Origin: DAOPYU01 sp942493245
GTDB taxonomy: Bacteria > Sumerlaeota > Sumerlaeia > UBA8349
Length of the DNA: 64,000 nt
NCBI GenBank assembly: GCA_942493245.1
Contig: OW818685.1
Coordinates: 2,418,001 to 2,482,000, forward strand
Reading direction: 5' to 3'
Notes under the pieces: generated by a model
Told to the model about the DNA's origin: nothing
The model's database searches: none
What the model saw: only the letters and a program-made list of their open reading frames with translations
Position numbers and translations under genes: made by a program
Part shown: one piece after another, positions 55,013-64,000 of the stretch
How positions within the stretch are numbered: the first letter of the stretch is position 1
Layout of the letters: every line of letters begins with the position of its first letter

Positions 55013-55036
55013 CATCGAACGGGTTAACAACCCTTT
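55013..55036. repeat. Left-end direct repeat of recombinase element 2
   Basis: Exact 24-base copy of 53306-53329, starting right after the truncated recombinase. A related GGGTTAAC core also occurs at 55519, upstream of the DUF2924 gene. Confidence 0.7.
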
Positions 55037-55204
55037 TACACCCGCTCGACCGGATGTAAATTTTTCCGAAAATCTTCCGACAGTTTTGGAAATCTTGCGG
55101 TATATAACCCGTAGGAAGCTGCGGCGCGATGTTGTCGTGGCACCTGATCACCAGACAACAGGCTGGCCGCCGAGCGGATGCCTCTGTGGGTGTGCGTCAT
55201 CCAC

Positions 55205-55224
55205 AAGAGCCTCCGCTCTTTTTT
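55205..55224 (+). terminator. Weak terminator hairpin
   Basis: AAGAGC (55205-55210), loop CTCC, GCTCTT (55215-55220) and TTTT. The stem is six pairs only. It lies between the AbiE remnant and the small gene at 55275. The rest of 55037-55274 shows no gene. Confidence 0.45.
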
Positions 55225-55274
55225 ATGCGCGCACCTGCAATCATCCTCTCGCAAATGGCCGGGAGGATTTTACC

Positions 55275-55457
55275 TTGAACACCCCAATCGATTCGGAGGC
55301 GTATGCGCTTACCGTCGCATTCATGACTCCTGATGAACGGCTGGAGGAAGTTGCCACAATCTTGGCAAACGGATGTCGTCGGGCACTGCGCGATCTCCCC
55401 CACTCATCTCAAAGCGCTCCGACGTCAAAAACCATATCTTCCTCTCCATTTTTTTGA
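55275..55457 (+). CDS. Small protein of the recombinase element, 60 aa
   Basis: GGGAGGA (55261-55267) sits 7 bases before TTG 55275. The protein reads MNTPIDSEAYALTVAFMTPDERLEEVATILANGCRRAL. From memory, small proteins with a MTPDERL-EVA-ILA-G-RR core occur upstream of DUF2924/recombinase pairs in other bacteria, which supports it as a real gene. Role unknown; perhaps a DNA-binding accessory. Confidence 0.55.
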   Translation: MNTPIDSEAYALTVAFMTPDERLEEVATILANGCRRALRDLPHSSQSAPTSKTISSSPFF

Positions 55458-55556
55458 GTCGTTAAGCCACAAATGACTTGCTTGCTCTGGTCCAACCGAG
55501 CGTTCATGCATTGCCGGGTTAACGGCCTAAAGTATTGAAGAGAGGAGAGTTAAGGA

Positions 55557-56066
55557 ATGACTGAAAGTGTTGCCCGCAAGGTGCGGGTATTGAAGAAGAT
55601 GACCGTCACCCAACTGAGAGAACGTTACATCGAGGTCTTTGGCGAGGAGACTCGCTCCCGCCATAAAGACTATCTCTGGAAGCGAATCGCCTGGCGATTG
55701 CAGGTTCTAACCGAAGGGGATATCAGTGAGGTTGCCCGCCAACGTGCCTTGGATCTGGCTTGCGATGCCGACCTCCGAACTACGGCGCCGAAAGAGTTTT
55801 GGGAAGAACCTCCGGCTCCGACAGAACCGGTTCGAACCGTCACTGGCCCGCTCAACATCAAGACCGACCAGCGCTTGCCGATTTCAGGGACGGAACTCAT
55901 CCGGCGGTACAAAGGCCGCGACATCATCGTGACTGTGTTGGAGGATGGCTTCTTCTATGAAGGGCAACGTTACCGGTCGCTTTCGGCCATCGCGAAAGAG
56001 GTGACTGGAACGAACTGGAATGGCTTCGACTTCTTCGGGATGAAGAGAACTGGAGGCAAGCGTTGA
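55557..56066 (+). CDS. DUF2924 domain protein, 169 aa
   Basis: Follows GAGAGTTAAGGA with ATG 55557. N-terminal helical part (KKMTVTQLRERYIEVFGEETRSRHKDYLWKRIAWRLQ, 13-49), then DUF2924 core LIRRYKGRDIIVTVLEDGFFYEGQRYRSLSAIAKEVTG (about 114-151) and NGFDFFGM. DUF2924 proteins are nearly always coded just before a large serine recombinase, as here, and probably assist it. The stop overlaps the recombinase TTG start. Confidence 0.85.
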   Translation: MTESVARKVRVLKKMTVTQLRERYIEVFGEETRSRHKDYLWKRIAWRLQVLTEGDISEVARQRALDLACDADLRTTAPKEFWEEPPAPTEPVRTVTGPLNIKTDQRLPISGTELIRRYKGRDIIVTVLEDGFFYEGQRYRSLSAIAKEVTGTNWNGFDFFGMKRTGGKR

Positions 56067-57577
56067 GGGAGTTGAGAGAGACGACTGAGAAACAGAAAGA
56101 AATCCGTTGCGCGATTTACACACGTAAGTCCACCGACGAAGGATTGGATCAGGACTTCAATTCGCTCGACGCCCAGCGGGAGTCAGCGGAGGCTTTTATT
56201 CGCAGCCAGCAGCATGAAGGGTGGACGATCGTGGCTGATCGTTACGACGACGGAGGGTTTACCGGAGGCAACATAGAACGTCCCGCACTGAAACGACTGC
56301 TTGCCGATGTACAGGGCGGAAAGGTGGATTGCATTGTTGTTTACAAGGTGGATCGTCTCAGCCGTTCCCTGATCGACTTCGCCCGCATCATCGAAATTCT
56401 CGAACGGCATGGCGCGACTTTCGTTTCCGTGACGCAGCAATTTAATACGACTCACTCGATGGGTCGTTTGACGCTGAACATCCTGCTGTCCTTCGCGCAG
56501 TTCGAGCGCGAGATCATTGCCGAGCGGACGCGTGATAAGATGTCCGCGGCGCGACGCAAGGGGAAGTGGGTTGGTGGCATGCCCGTACTGGGCTACGACG
56601 TCGATCCTCACGGAGGACGTCTTATAGTCAACGAAGCCGAGTCGGTTCGGGCTCGCGGCATTTTTGAGTTGTATCTACAGGAACAGGCACTCCTGCCCAC
56701 GGTTCAGGAACTGGCACGGCGCGGTTGGACAACCAAACAATGGACGACCCAGAAGGGCAAGTTGCGTGGAGGCGTACCGTTCGACAAGACCTGCCTCTAC
56801 CGCTTGCTGACCAACATAGTCTACACTGGCAAAGTCGATTACAAGGGTGAGATCTACGAAGGCGAACACAATGCCATTATCAGCGAGGAGGTTTTCAATC
56901 GGGTCCGGACGCTCCTGCATGAGAACCGGCGTAACGGAGACCGCGAGGTTCGCAATCGCTATGGAGCATTGCTCAAGGGGTTGCTCTACTGTGGCGCCTG
57001 CAAGACCTCAATGATTCATGCCTATACGAGCCAGCGTGGCAAACGTTATCGATACTACGTCTGCACGCATGCTCAAAAGAACGGATGGGACACCTGTCCG
57101 GTGAAATCGCTTCCTGCCGACGAGATCGAGCGGTTTGTCATCAATACCATCCGAAACATCGGCAAGGATGATCACCTCGCGCGCGAGGTGATCCGTCAGG
57201 CCCAGGTACAAAACCAACAAGCCTGCGAGACTCTGCAGCACGAGCGGAAATTCCTGGAGAAAGAACTTCGCAACCTCGACAGCGAGGTCCGGCGGCTGAT
57301 CAAATCGATGGACGAACAAACCGGGACTGCGAAAACCTCCCGGCTGGCCGAACTTCAGGATCGGATTCGGCAGACCGAGCAGCGCGCCACGGCCGTTCGC
57401 GAAGATCTTCTGAAAATGGAGAGCGAATGTATCGATCAGGATAAAATGGTGTCGGCCCTGTCTCTCTTCGACCCCGTGTGGGATTCTCTGCTGCCCAGGG
57501 AGCGTGTGCGCGTCATACAATTGCTGGTCGAGCGAGTTGTCTACAATGGTACAAATGGCAAGGTTTCACATCGCTGA
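56063..57577 (+). CDS. Large serine recombinase, C-terminally altered, 504 aa
   Basis: Starts at TTG 56063, after GGAGG (56052-56056). Catalytic domain: CAIYTRKSTDEG with the active Ser at about residue 23, YDDGGFTGG, YKVDRLSRSLIDF and FEREIIAERTRDKM. The recombinase domain follows (about 195-290), then the zinc ribbon (CGACKTSM ... CTHAQKNGWDTC, about 311-352) and a coiled coil (390-460). The normal end after VVYNGTNGKVS is missing: it runs into HR-stop exactly where HsdR sequence begins. The protein is nearly complete and may still act. Confidence 0.85.
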   Translation: MRELRETTEKQKEIRCAIYTRKSTDEGLDQDFNSLDAQRESAEAFIRSQQHEGWTIVADRYDDGGFTGGNIERPALKRLLADVQGGKVDCIVVYKVDRLSRSLIDFARIIEILERHGATFVSVTQQFNTTHSMGRLTLNILLSFAQFEREIIAERTRDKMSAARRKGKWVGGMPVLGYDVDPHGGRLIVNEAESVRARGIFELYLQEQALLPTVQELARRGWTTKQWTTQKGKLRGGVPFDKTCLYRLLTNIVYTGKVDYKGEIYEGEHNAIISEEVFNRVRTLLHENRRNGDREVRNRYGALLKGLLYCGACKTSMIHAYTSQRGKRYRYYVCTHAQKNGWDTCPVKSLPADEIERFVINTIRNIGKDDHLAREVIRQAQVQNQQACETLQHERKFLEKELRNLDSEVRRLIKSMDEQTGTAKTSRLAELQDRIRQTEQRATAVREDLLKMESECIDQDKMVSALSLFDPVWDSLLPRERVRVIQLLVERVVYNGTNGKVSHR

Positions 57578-58763
57578 GAAGGGTTATACGGGCCTTATCA
57601 AGACGCTGGTGGCCTTCTCCGGCTCGGTCAGTGATCCGGACGTGTCGGGCATGGAATACACCGAAGTGGGCATGAACGGGGGCATTCGGGAGAAAGAACT
57701 CCCCGAGCGTTTCGGATCGGATGAGTATCAGGTGTTGCTGGTGGCTGAAAAGTACCAGACCGGGTTCGACCAGCCCCTGCTCCACACGATGTACGTGGAC
57801 AAACGGCTGGCGGGTATTCAGGCGGTCCAGACGCTTTCCCGGCTCAACCGGACACACGCCGGTAAGGAAGACTCGTTTGTCCTGGATTTCGTGAACGACA
57901 CTGAGGAAATTCACGCAGCTTTCCAGCCCTACTATGAACAGACCGAAATCGGGGAGCGGGCCAAGCCCGAGCAACTGTACGAACTTCAGGCCAAACTGGA
58001 TGCCGCGCAGGTCTATGCCCGTAATGAGGTTGAGGAGTTCTGCCGGGTCTTTTACCGCCCCAAAGCCAATCAGACTGCCACCGACCACGCCCGCATGAAT
58101 GCCTGTCTCGACCCGGCTGTGGGACGTTTCAAGACGCTGGAAGAAGAACGCGAAGAATTCAGGAAAACACTCACCGCCTTCCGAAATCTCTATTCCTTCA
58201 TGGCCCAGATCATCCCGTTTCAGGATACCGATCTGGAGAAGCTCTATTCCTACATTCGATTTCTGATCACCAAATTGCCCAAGGGAAACAATGGGCCGAT
58301 TTACACTTTTGATGATGATGTGACCCTCAAGTACTACCGCCTTCAGAAAATCAGCGAAGGCTCGATAGACCTCGAACCGGGGAAAACAGAAGCCATTGAC
58401 GGACCCACCGCCGTGGGGACCGGTGTGGCCCGAGGAGATGAAATCGAACTTTCCAAGCTGATCGACATCCTCAACGAACGACTTGGCACCGAATTCAAGC
58501 CCGGAGACCAGTTGTTCTTCGACTCGATCCGCGAGGACACGCTGGGCGACAGTACCCTCCAGCAAACCGCTCGGGCCAATACGATGGAGAACTTCGGTTA
58601 TGTGTTCCGGAAGACTCTGGAGGGGCTTTTCATTGATCGCATGGAACAGAACGAGGAAATCACCGCCAAATTCATGAATGAAGACCTCTTCCGGGAAATG
58701 GTCAGCCAACACCTGCTCCGCGACGTTTACGAGCAGATTCGAGGGGAAAAAACAGAGGCATAA
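57555..58763 (+). pseudogene. hsdR: C-terminal half of type I restriction subunit HsdR
   Basis: From about 57566 the frame reads HIAEKGYTGLIKTLVAFSG, then DEYQVLLVAEKYQTGFDQPLLHTMYVDK, LAGIQAVQTLSRLNRTHAGK (helicase motifs V-VI) and the DUF3387-type helical end (FRNLYSFMAQIIPFQD). The N-terminal nuclease and first helicase lobe are absent from the window. It shares its left border with the recombinase end, so it was cut there. No HsdM or HsdS is present. Not functional as it stands. Confidence 0.85.
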
Positions 58764-58787
58764 GTGGAAACATTGGGAGGTATTGAA

Positions 58788-61700
58788 TCAAATGGCTATT
58801 TCTCCTTTTTGGTTCCCCTCTGTCAACTTACCCATACGGACTATAACCCGGTGTTTGACTGGATCCTGAATCATCTGGATGATGCCTTCGAGGATGCGTT
58901 GCCCATCCATCTCCACCCACGCCACGCCCCGTTCGCAGTGATCCGGGTTCTCGACCTGAATCTCATACAGCGCTTCGCCATGACGATAACTCATCTGGAA
59001 ACCATCCCACCAACTTGGAATAACCGGAGCGAGCCGCAGGGTTTCTCCACGCACTTTCAGGCCCAGGACTTCTTCCACCCAGGCGCGGTACATCCACGCC
59101 GCCGAACCGGTGTACCAGGACCAGCCACCCTGGCCGATACGCCCGGGCAAGCGGTAAACATCGGCTGCGACCACGTAGGGTTCAACCCCATAGCGCCAGA
59201 CCGATTCCGGTTCGCGCGCATGTTCGACAGGGTTGAGCATGCGCAGGATCTGGGCCGCGCGCGTGCCATCGCCGCGACGCGCCATCGCCATGGCCAGCCA
59301 GATGGCGGCGTGGGTGTATTGGCCGCCGTTCTCCCGCACGCCCGGGGGGTAACCCTTGATATAGCCGGGAGAGGGTTCCGAGCGATCGAATGGCGGCTCA
59401 AAAAGTTGTACCAGCCCCTCCTCCTCGTGAACTAGGTGGTTCCAGGCCGAGTCCAGAGCCTGTTCGGCGCGGTTCGGATCGGCGGCTCCGCTGAGCCAGG
59501 CCCACGATTGCGGCAGGGAATCTATTCGCGCTTCCGTATTGACCGATGAGCCAATCGGCGTGCCATCGTCAAAGGTTGCCCTCAGATACCACTCTCCATC
59601 CCACGCGAACTTTTCGACCTGCTGGATCAGCGCTTTCCGGTCCCGCCGATAGATGTGGCTCCGCTCGGGCTGGTCTATCAGGTCGGCCATTTCGGCCATT
59701 CCCTGCATGACCTCTATCATGAACCATGCGAGCCAGACGCTCTCACCCTTGCCCCCCGCGCCTACCCGGTTCATTCCGTCGTTCCAGTCCCCGGTTCCCA
59801 TCAGGGGAAGATTATGAATGCCCATTTTCTGGCCATGTTTGAGCGCCCGTTGACAGTGATCGAAAAGCGTGGCGCGTTCGATCGAAACACCCGGTAGTTG
59901 GAAACTCTCGTGCTGATCGTCGTTCAGCAGGGGCGCGTCGAGAAAGGGGACCATTTCATGCAGGATGCTGGCATCGGCGGTGATGCGGAGGTATTGCGCG
60001 ACCACGAAGGGGAGCCAGAGGAGATCGTCCGAGATCCGCGAGCGGATGCCTGCGCCGCCCGGCGGATGCCACCAGTGCTGGACGTCGCCCTCCTTGAACT
60101 GATGGCTGGCCGCCAGCAGAATGTGCTCGCGCGCCAGCTGGGGATGAGTGTAGAGGAAGGCCATGACGTCCTGCAGCTGATCGCGGAAACCAAAGGCGCC
60201 GCCGGATTGGTAAAGGCCGGAACGCCCCCAGATCCGGCAGCTGAGACTCTGATAGAGCAGCCAGCGGTTGATCAGGAGGTCGGCGGAAAGTTCGGGGGTG
60301 TGGACCTGGATTGTGCCCAGCCGATCGTCCCACCAAGCCTGGGTTTGCCGGAGTGCGGTCTCTAACGTCTGGCTATCCCGGTAGGCCAGGACCATCGAGT
60401 GGACCTGCTCCAACGAGGGGGCCTGACCGAGCATGCAGGCGATTTCCGTCCATTCACCCGGAGCCAGTTTCACGCTGACCTGAAGCGCGGCACACGGGTC
60501 CAGACCCGCTCCCGTCCGACGTGAGAGGCGGACTCGCTCCATTGCCGCCGGGTTGCCTGTGGAGCGGTTGCGTCCCAGAAAAGCCGCGCGGTCGGCTGTG
60601 TAAGATGTCGGGGGCTGGCTCACGGCCGCGAAAGCAACCCGATCCGCATAATCAGGATTGTAGTAATTGCGAGCGATCATCGCCTGAACTTCGTCATCCC
60701 AGACGGTCACGACCTGCATCTGTGAGGACTCGCGCGTCTCGCCCAGTGTCCACTCGACATAGTAGGTCAGCGACAGTTTTCGGGGGCGGCCGGAGTCGTT
60801 TCTCAAGATGAGCCGTTGCAGTTTAATCGGCTCCCCCCCTTGATCGTCCACGGGAACGAAGACCGTCAGTTCCTGGTCAATACCGTGGCTGTTGTGCTCG
60901 AAGACCGTGTACCCCGCCCCATGTCTGGCCCGATACGCGGCCTCCTCGCGGATGGGGGACGCAGTGGGCGTCCAATAGATTCCGGTTTCCTCATCGCGAA
61001 TATAGATCGCTTCAGCTGGCGGATCCATTACCGGATCGTTGGACCATTGCGTCAGACGATTGCGCTGGCTGTTACCCTGCCAGGTGAAACCGGCGCCGGT
61101 TTCGCTGATGAGCGTTCCGAAGGTCGGATTGGCCATGACGTTGGCCCAGGGTGCGGGCGTGTGCATGCCCGGACCGAGATAGATTGCGTATTCCCGGCCA
61201 TCCTGGGTAAACCCTCCCAGGCTGTTAAAGAAATGGAGTTCCATGAAAGGAAGCGCCGCCGAAAGATCCCGGGGATCCCGTTTCCGAGCGATGGGTTCCG
61301 GCAACTCGGGCGCTTCCTGCGCTGTGCCCAATTGCTGGGATAAGGTTCCGCGTGTCGCCACCAGGACCACGCTTGCCACGGTCCGCAGCAACGTCAGATC
61401 TTCCGCCGGAATCAGGTCCGCGCTACGCAAATAGACTCCTCCTGCCCGGTCTGTGCCCGTAGTGGCCGAATGGGCCTGGATCAGGTGTTCGATCTCTTCA
61501 CGCAGCGGTTGCGTATAGCCGCTGGTCTCCTCATTCAGGATCACCAGGTCGGCCACAAGCCCATGCATGCGCCAGTAAGTATGAGCCTGGAGCATCTGGC
61601 GAATCAGGCCCAGATCCCGCGCTTCGCTGATGGTGACCAGAGCCAGGGGCACATCCCCCGAGATCGCATAAGCCCACAAGCCCGCCTGGCCCTTACGATT

Positions 61701-64000
61701 TTCCGAAATGCGTTTCGCACTGGAGCGCAAGAGCGGATTGGGATAGAGCAGATGGCTGGCAAGTTTCTGGAAATGGCGCGCATCGTCGGGCTGGATACGC
61801 AGCAGGCGCAACTCCAGTTGCGCCGATTCCCAAGCGAAATCCATGGCCCGGTCGATCGCATGAGGATCGCCATACTTGTTCATCAGGTCAATAACCTGTT
61901 CGCGCGAGGACCCTGCGGCCAAAACCAGAGAAACCTGGACCCGCTGGCCGGGAGCCAGGGTGAGGTTCTGACGCAGGCTGAGGATCGGATCCAGGACAAA
62001 TCCCTCGTTTTTGCCGGGTTCCTGCAGAGCGCCCATCGGGTTGGCGAGCGTTCGCCCGCGACCGATGAAGCGAAGCCGGTCGGTTTCGAAACGCAGGGTT
62101 TCATCTCCGGATTCACCGGTCGCGGACTCCAGCGTAAAGCGGTGCGCGACATGGACGGGCGTCTCACCGTCGCTGCGCGGCCGGCGCCAGGCCAGGAGCG
62201 CATGCTGCTCGGGGAGCGCTTCGGTCTGGATGAACAGTTTGTTAAAGGCCGGATGCTGCAAGTCTGCTCTATGCGGCGCCAGCGTCAACTCGACATAGCT
62301 GGTCAAATTGAGCCGACGGGAACGGGTGGAGCGATTGATCAGCGTCATCCGCCGAATCTCCACATCATCCTCCGGCGCGACGATAACCTCGGTTTCGCTC
62401 TCGATTTCATGGTCAACGCGCCGGAACTTGGCTCGGTCCAGCGTGAAGTTGACACTGTACTGTTCTACCCTGCCGCCGGTTGGATGGTAACTGTTGCACC
62501 ACAACCGGTTCAAATCGGTATCGTGGATGTAACAGAAGGTTCCCCATGAATCCCGCGTCGTGTCCGATCTCCAGCGCGTGATCTCAAAGTCGCCCCAGCG
62601 GCTGTAGCCGCCACCGGCGCTCGTCAACAGAAGCCCATAGCGGCCATTGCACAGCAGTTGGGTCTTGGGCGTGGCGGTGTGGGGCGTTTCAGACTGGCTC
62701 ACCGAGGGCGCGACTTCGCCGATGGCCGCAATTGAAGTAATCCGTTCGCGCGTGGAGACGTGGTGCAGCGGCGGAAGGTGCGGAATGCGTTCATGCAGCA
62801 AAGGCTCAAAGGTGCGCACGCGCGGGTCGGAGTGAAAAAGACGCAGAAGGCAGTCGTCATGCAGGAAGTTAGTCAGCGCCAGGAAGCACATGCCTTGATG
62901 GTGGGCCATATAGGCTCGCACAATCACCCCGGACTCGCCCACGCGGTTTGGCTGTCGGCTGTAATCCAGAGATTCGTAGTAGCCGTAATCGCTCAATAAC
63001 CTCAAATCGGCCAGCCGTTTCAGGTTTTGTACGACTTCTTGCGGTGCAACACCGACCGCCAGCAGGGTGGCATAGGGCGCGACCACGATCTTTTCCTCAA
63101 AACCGCGCTTGAGCCCGAGTTCCGGTACCCCAAACGCCGAGTATTGATAGGTTTTATTCTGGTCCAGATCCCCGAATGCGCACTCCGAGATTCCCCAGGG
63201 CGTCCGGTGCTTGTGTCCGTAGGCAATCTGGATTGCCACCGCTTCCCGGGCGGCTTTATCCAACAGCGAGTTCCCATAAGAACGTTGGAACAGTAGCGGC
63301 ATCAGGTATTCGAACATCGTCCCGGTCCAGCTGAGCAGCGCCCGATGGCGGCCGATGGCGCCGTAGGGACGACTCAGAACAAACCAATGTTCGACCGGAA
63401 TATCCCCCCGTGCGATGGCAACGAAACTTCCGAGGCGCGCTTCGCTTGCCAGCAGATCGTAAAAAGCGCGATCCAGCCGTCCTTCCGAAACATTAAACCC
63501 AATCGAAAAGAGTCGGCGGTCGGTGTTGTAAAGAAAACGCATATTGACCGATTCCGAGAGTTCGTGACAGGCTCTGGAGATCTGCTCAACCTGGTCCAGT
63601 GTTTCACCCGCGAGCCATTTAGATCGTCCGAATGCCTCTAACACGCGGTCAATCCAGTTCAGAAGGTCGCCTGCTTCCTGGGGCGTGCGCTCCCGGATGG
63701 ACTGAAGAGACGCGATACAGGCCATGTTACCGTCCGCCAGATCTTTTAGCGAAGGCGCCTCATGAAGGGCTTGATGAAAAGCCGGCAGCAGGGTGTCTGA
63801 GTCCAGTCCTGCGATCTCTTGCTCCGTCTTTTCCGCCAGAATCTCGATCCAGGCCAGATAACGATCACCCAGGCTCAGCCACGCTGCCAGTTGGCTTTGG
63901 ATCTGTTTGACCCAATAGACGGCACCCGTCTGATCCAGAGCGGTCCCATTTGTTTTTCCGGCCAGTTCTCTGGCGTTTCGCTCCGTTCGCCGAAGCAGAA
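58788..64000 (-). CDS. Cyclic beta-1,2-glucan synthase-like (GT84/GH94) protein, C-terminal part
   Basis: The minus-strand frame is open to the window end, giving 1736 residues without the true N-terminus. Order: helical region; glycoamylase-like domain (HRTPWGISECAFGDLDQNKTYQYSAFGVPELGLKRG, AHHQGMCFLAL); two Glyco_transf_36 beta-sandwich sets (GGGYSRWGDFEITRW; NSLGGFTQDGREYAIYL); and the GH94 (alpha/alpha)6 catalytic domain with GAFGFRDQLQDVMAF, WWHPPGGAGIRSRISDDLLW and GTGDWNDGMNRVG, which holds the acid Asp. In NdvB-type enzymes this end trims linear beta-1,2-glucan by phosphorolysis while an upstream GT84 domain makes it. The product would be a periplasmic or exported glucan. It ends 24 bases from hsdR, convergent. 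Confidence 0.88.
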   Translation of the reverse strand, partial: LLRRTERNARELAGKTNGTALDQTGAVYWVKQIQSQLAAWLSLGDRYLAWIEILAEKTEQEIAGLDSDTLLPAFHQALHEAPSLKDLADGNMACIASLQSIRERTPQEAGDLLNWIDRVLEAFGRSKWLAGETLDQVEQISRACHELSESVNMRFLYNTDRRLFSIGFNVSEGRLDRAFYDLLASEARLGSFVAIARGDIPVEHWFVLSRPYGAIGRHRALLSWTGTMFEYLMPLLFQRSYGNSLLDKAAREAVAIQIAYGHKHRTPWGISECAFGDLDQNKTYQYSAFGVPELGLKRGFEEKIVVAPYATLLAVGVAPQEVVQNLKRLADLRLLSDYGYYESLDYSRQPNRVGESGVIVRAYMAHHQGMCFLALTNFLHDDCLLRLFHSDPRVRTFEPLLHERIPHLPPLHHVSTRERITSIAAIGEVAPSVSQSETPHTATPKTQLLCNGRYGLLLTSAGGGYSRWGDFEITRWRSDTTRDSWGTFCYIHDTDLNRLWCNSYHPTGGRVEQYSVNFTLDRAKFRRVDHEIESETEVIVAPEDDVEIRRMTLINRSTRSRRLNLTSYVELTLAPHRADLQHPAFNKLFIQTEALPEQHALLAWRRPRSDGETPVHVAHRFTLESATGESGDETLRFETDRLRFIGRGRTLANPMGALQEPGKNEGFVLDPILSLRQNLTLAPGQRVQVSLVLAAGSSREQVIDLMNKYGDPHAIDRAMDFAWESAQLELRLLRIQPDDARHFQKLASHLLYPNPLLRSSAKRISENRKGQAGLWAYAISGDVPLALVTISEARDLGLIRQMLQAHTYWRMHGLVADLVILNEETSGYTQPLREEIEHLIQAHSATTGTDRAGGVYLRSADLIPAEDLTLLRTVASVVLVATRGTLSQQLGTAQEAPELPEPIARKRDPRDLSAALPFMELHFFNSLGGFTQDGREYAIYLGPGMHTPAPWANVMANPTFGTLISETGAGFTWQGNSQRNRLTQWSNDPVMDPPAEAIYIRDEETGIYWTPTASPIREEAAYRARHGAGYTVFEHNSHGIDQELTVFVPVDDQGGEPIKLQRLILRNDSGRPRKLSLTYYVEWTLGETRESSQMQVVTVWDDEVQAMIARNYYNPDYADRVAFAAVSQPPTSYTADRAAFLGRNRSTGNPAAMERVRLSRRTGAGLDPCAALQVSVKLAPGEWTEIACMLGQAPSLEQVHSMVLAYRDSQTLETALRQTQAWWDDRLGTIQVHTPELSADLLINRWLLYQSLSCRIWGRSGLYQSGGAFGFRDQLQDVMAFLYTHPQLAREHILLAASHQFKEGDVQHWWHPPGGAGIRSRISDDLLWLPFVVAQYLRITADASILHEMVPFLDAPLLNDDQHESFQLPGVSIERATLFDHCQRALKHGQKMGIHNLPLMGTGDWNDGMNRVGAGGKGESVWLAWFMIEVMQGMAEMADLIDQPERSHIYRRDRKALIQQVEKFAWDGEWYLRATFDDGTPIGSSVNTEARIDSLPQSWAWLSGAADPNRAEQALDSAWNHLVHEEEGLVQLFEPPFDRSEPSPGYIKGYPPGVRENGGQYTHAAIWLAMAMARRGDGTRAAQILRMLNPVEHAREPESVWRYGVEPYVVAADVYRLPGRIGQGGWSWYTGSAAWMYRAWVEEVLGLKVRGETLRLAPVIPSWWDGFQMSYRHGEALYEIQVENPDHCERGVAWVEMDGQRILEGIIQMIQDPVKHRVIVRMGKLTEGNQKGEIAI

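Noticed and set aside
53306..55036. Integron cassette with attC sites
   Set aside because: The flanking repeats have a GTTAAC core but do not match RYYYAAC/GTTRRRY pairs with folded arms, and no integron integrase is present.
1..64000. tRNA or rRNA genes, including tRNA attachment sites for the phage or recombinase elements
   Set aside because: No cloverleaf-like segment or rRNA motif was recognised while reading; a covariance-model scan would be decisive.

Overview
This 64 kb bacterial DNA window is G+C rich (my impression; not computed). It carries no rRNA or tRNA that I can recognise. The organism cannot be named from the sequence. A very large secreted protein with glycine-rich tandem units, a recombinase/DUF2924 element, interspersed palindromes inside genes and a GT84/GH94-type polysaccharide enzyme would fit an uncultivated Gram-negative lineage of the PVC/Omnitrophota/Kiritimatiellota kind. 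That is inference only. The outer-membrane efflux protein and signal peptides support a two-membrane cell. Shine-Dalgarno sites (GGAGG-like) precede many of the starts I checked, and ATGA or TTGA stop/start overlaps are common.

Layout. (1) 1-4917: the end of a phage or phage-tail-like structural module, including a large DUF4815-type fibre or baseplate protein, closed by a strong terminator. (2) 5117-7442: a three-gene phage-type cassette of amidoligase, DUF5049 protein and class II glutamine amidotransferase, probably making an amide or isopeptide modification. (3) 7526-22309: a seven-gene, almost gapless operon behind one promoter: small HTH protein, SNF2-type helicase, type III-like adenine methyltransferase (Mod), AAA ATPase, DUF4276 protein, type III-like Res nuclease/helicase, and a PHP-domain/SMC-like ATPase. 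I read it as a composite anti-invader system in which an OLD/PARIS-like ATPase + TOPRIM-like pair sits between Mod and Res. It is the best candidate here for an undescribed system. An eighth gene appears truncated at 22312. (4) 22508-36402: an IS-rich area. It holds an IS21 remnant, a truncated and two full copies of a ~1.9 kb rve-type IS, and an IS3 element. The two full copies bracket a CusCBA/CzcCBA-type heavy-metal efflux operon with a Cys-rich leader gene. (5) 36482-51301: one 4,939-codon gene for a giant exported protein with seven ~270-residue Gly-rich units, a beta-helix part, CARDB, about nine carboxypeptidase-regulatory-like domains and a fibronectin-like part, ended by a perfect 20-bp hairpin. 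(6) 51424-53080: an MFS transporter pseudogene and a small TPR lipid/secreted protein. (7) 53306-57577: two serine-recombinase mobile elements in tandem that share the same left-end sequence. The first carries the AbiEi/AbiEii toxin-antitoxin pair and the stump of its recombinase. The second carries a small gene, DUF2924 and a large serine recombinase. (8) 57555-58763: the C-terminal half of a type I restriction HsdR, cut at the recombinase junction. (9) 58788-64000: the C-terminal part of a cyclic beta-1,2-glucan synthase-like (GT84/GH94) protein running off the window.

Overall, this is an accessory region: phage remnant, restriction/defence, metal resistance, toxin-antitoxin and many mobile elements, placed between what look like cell-surface genes.
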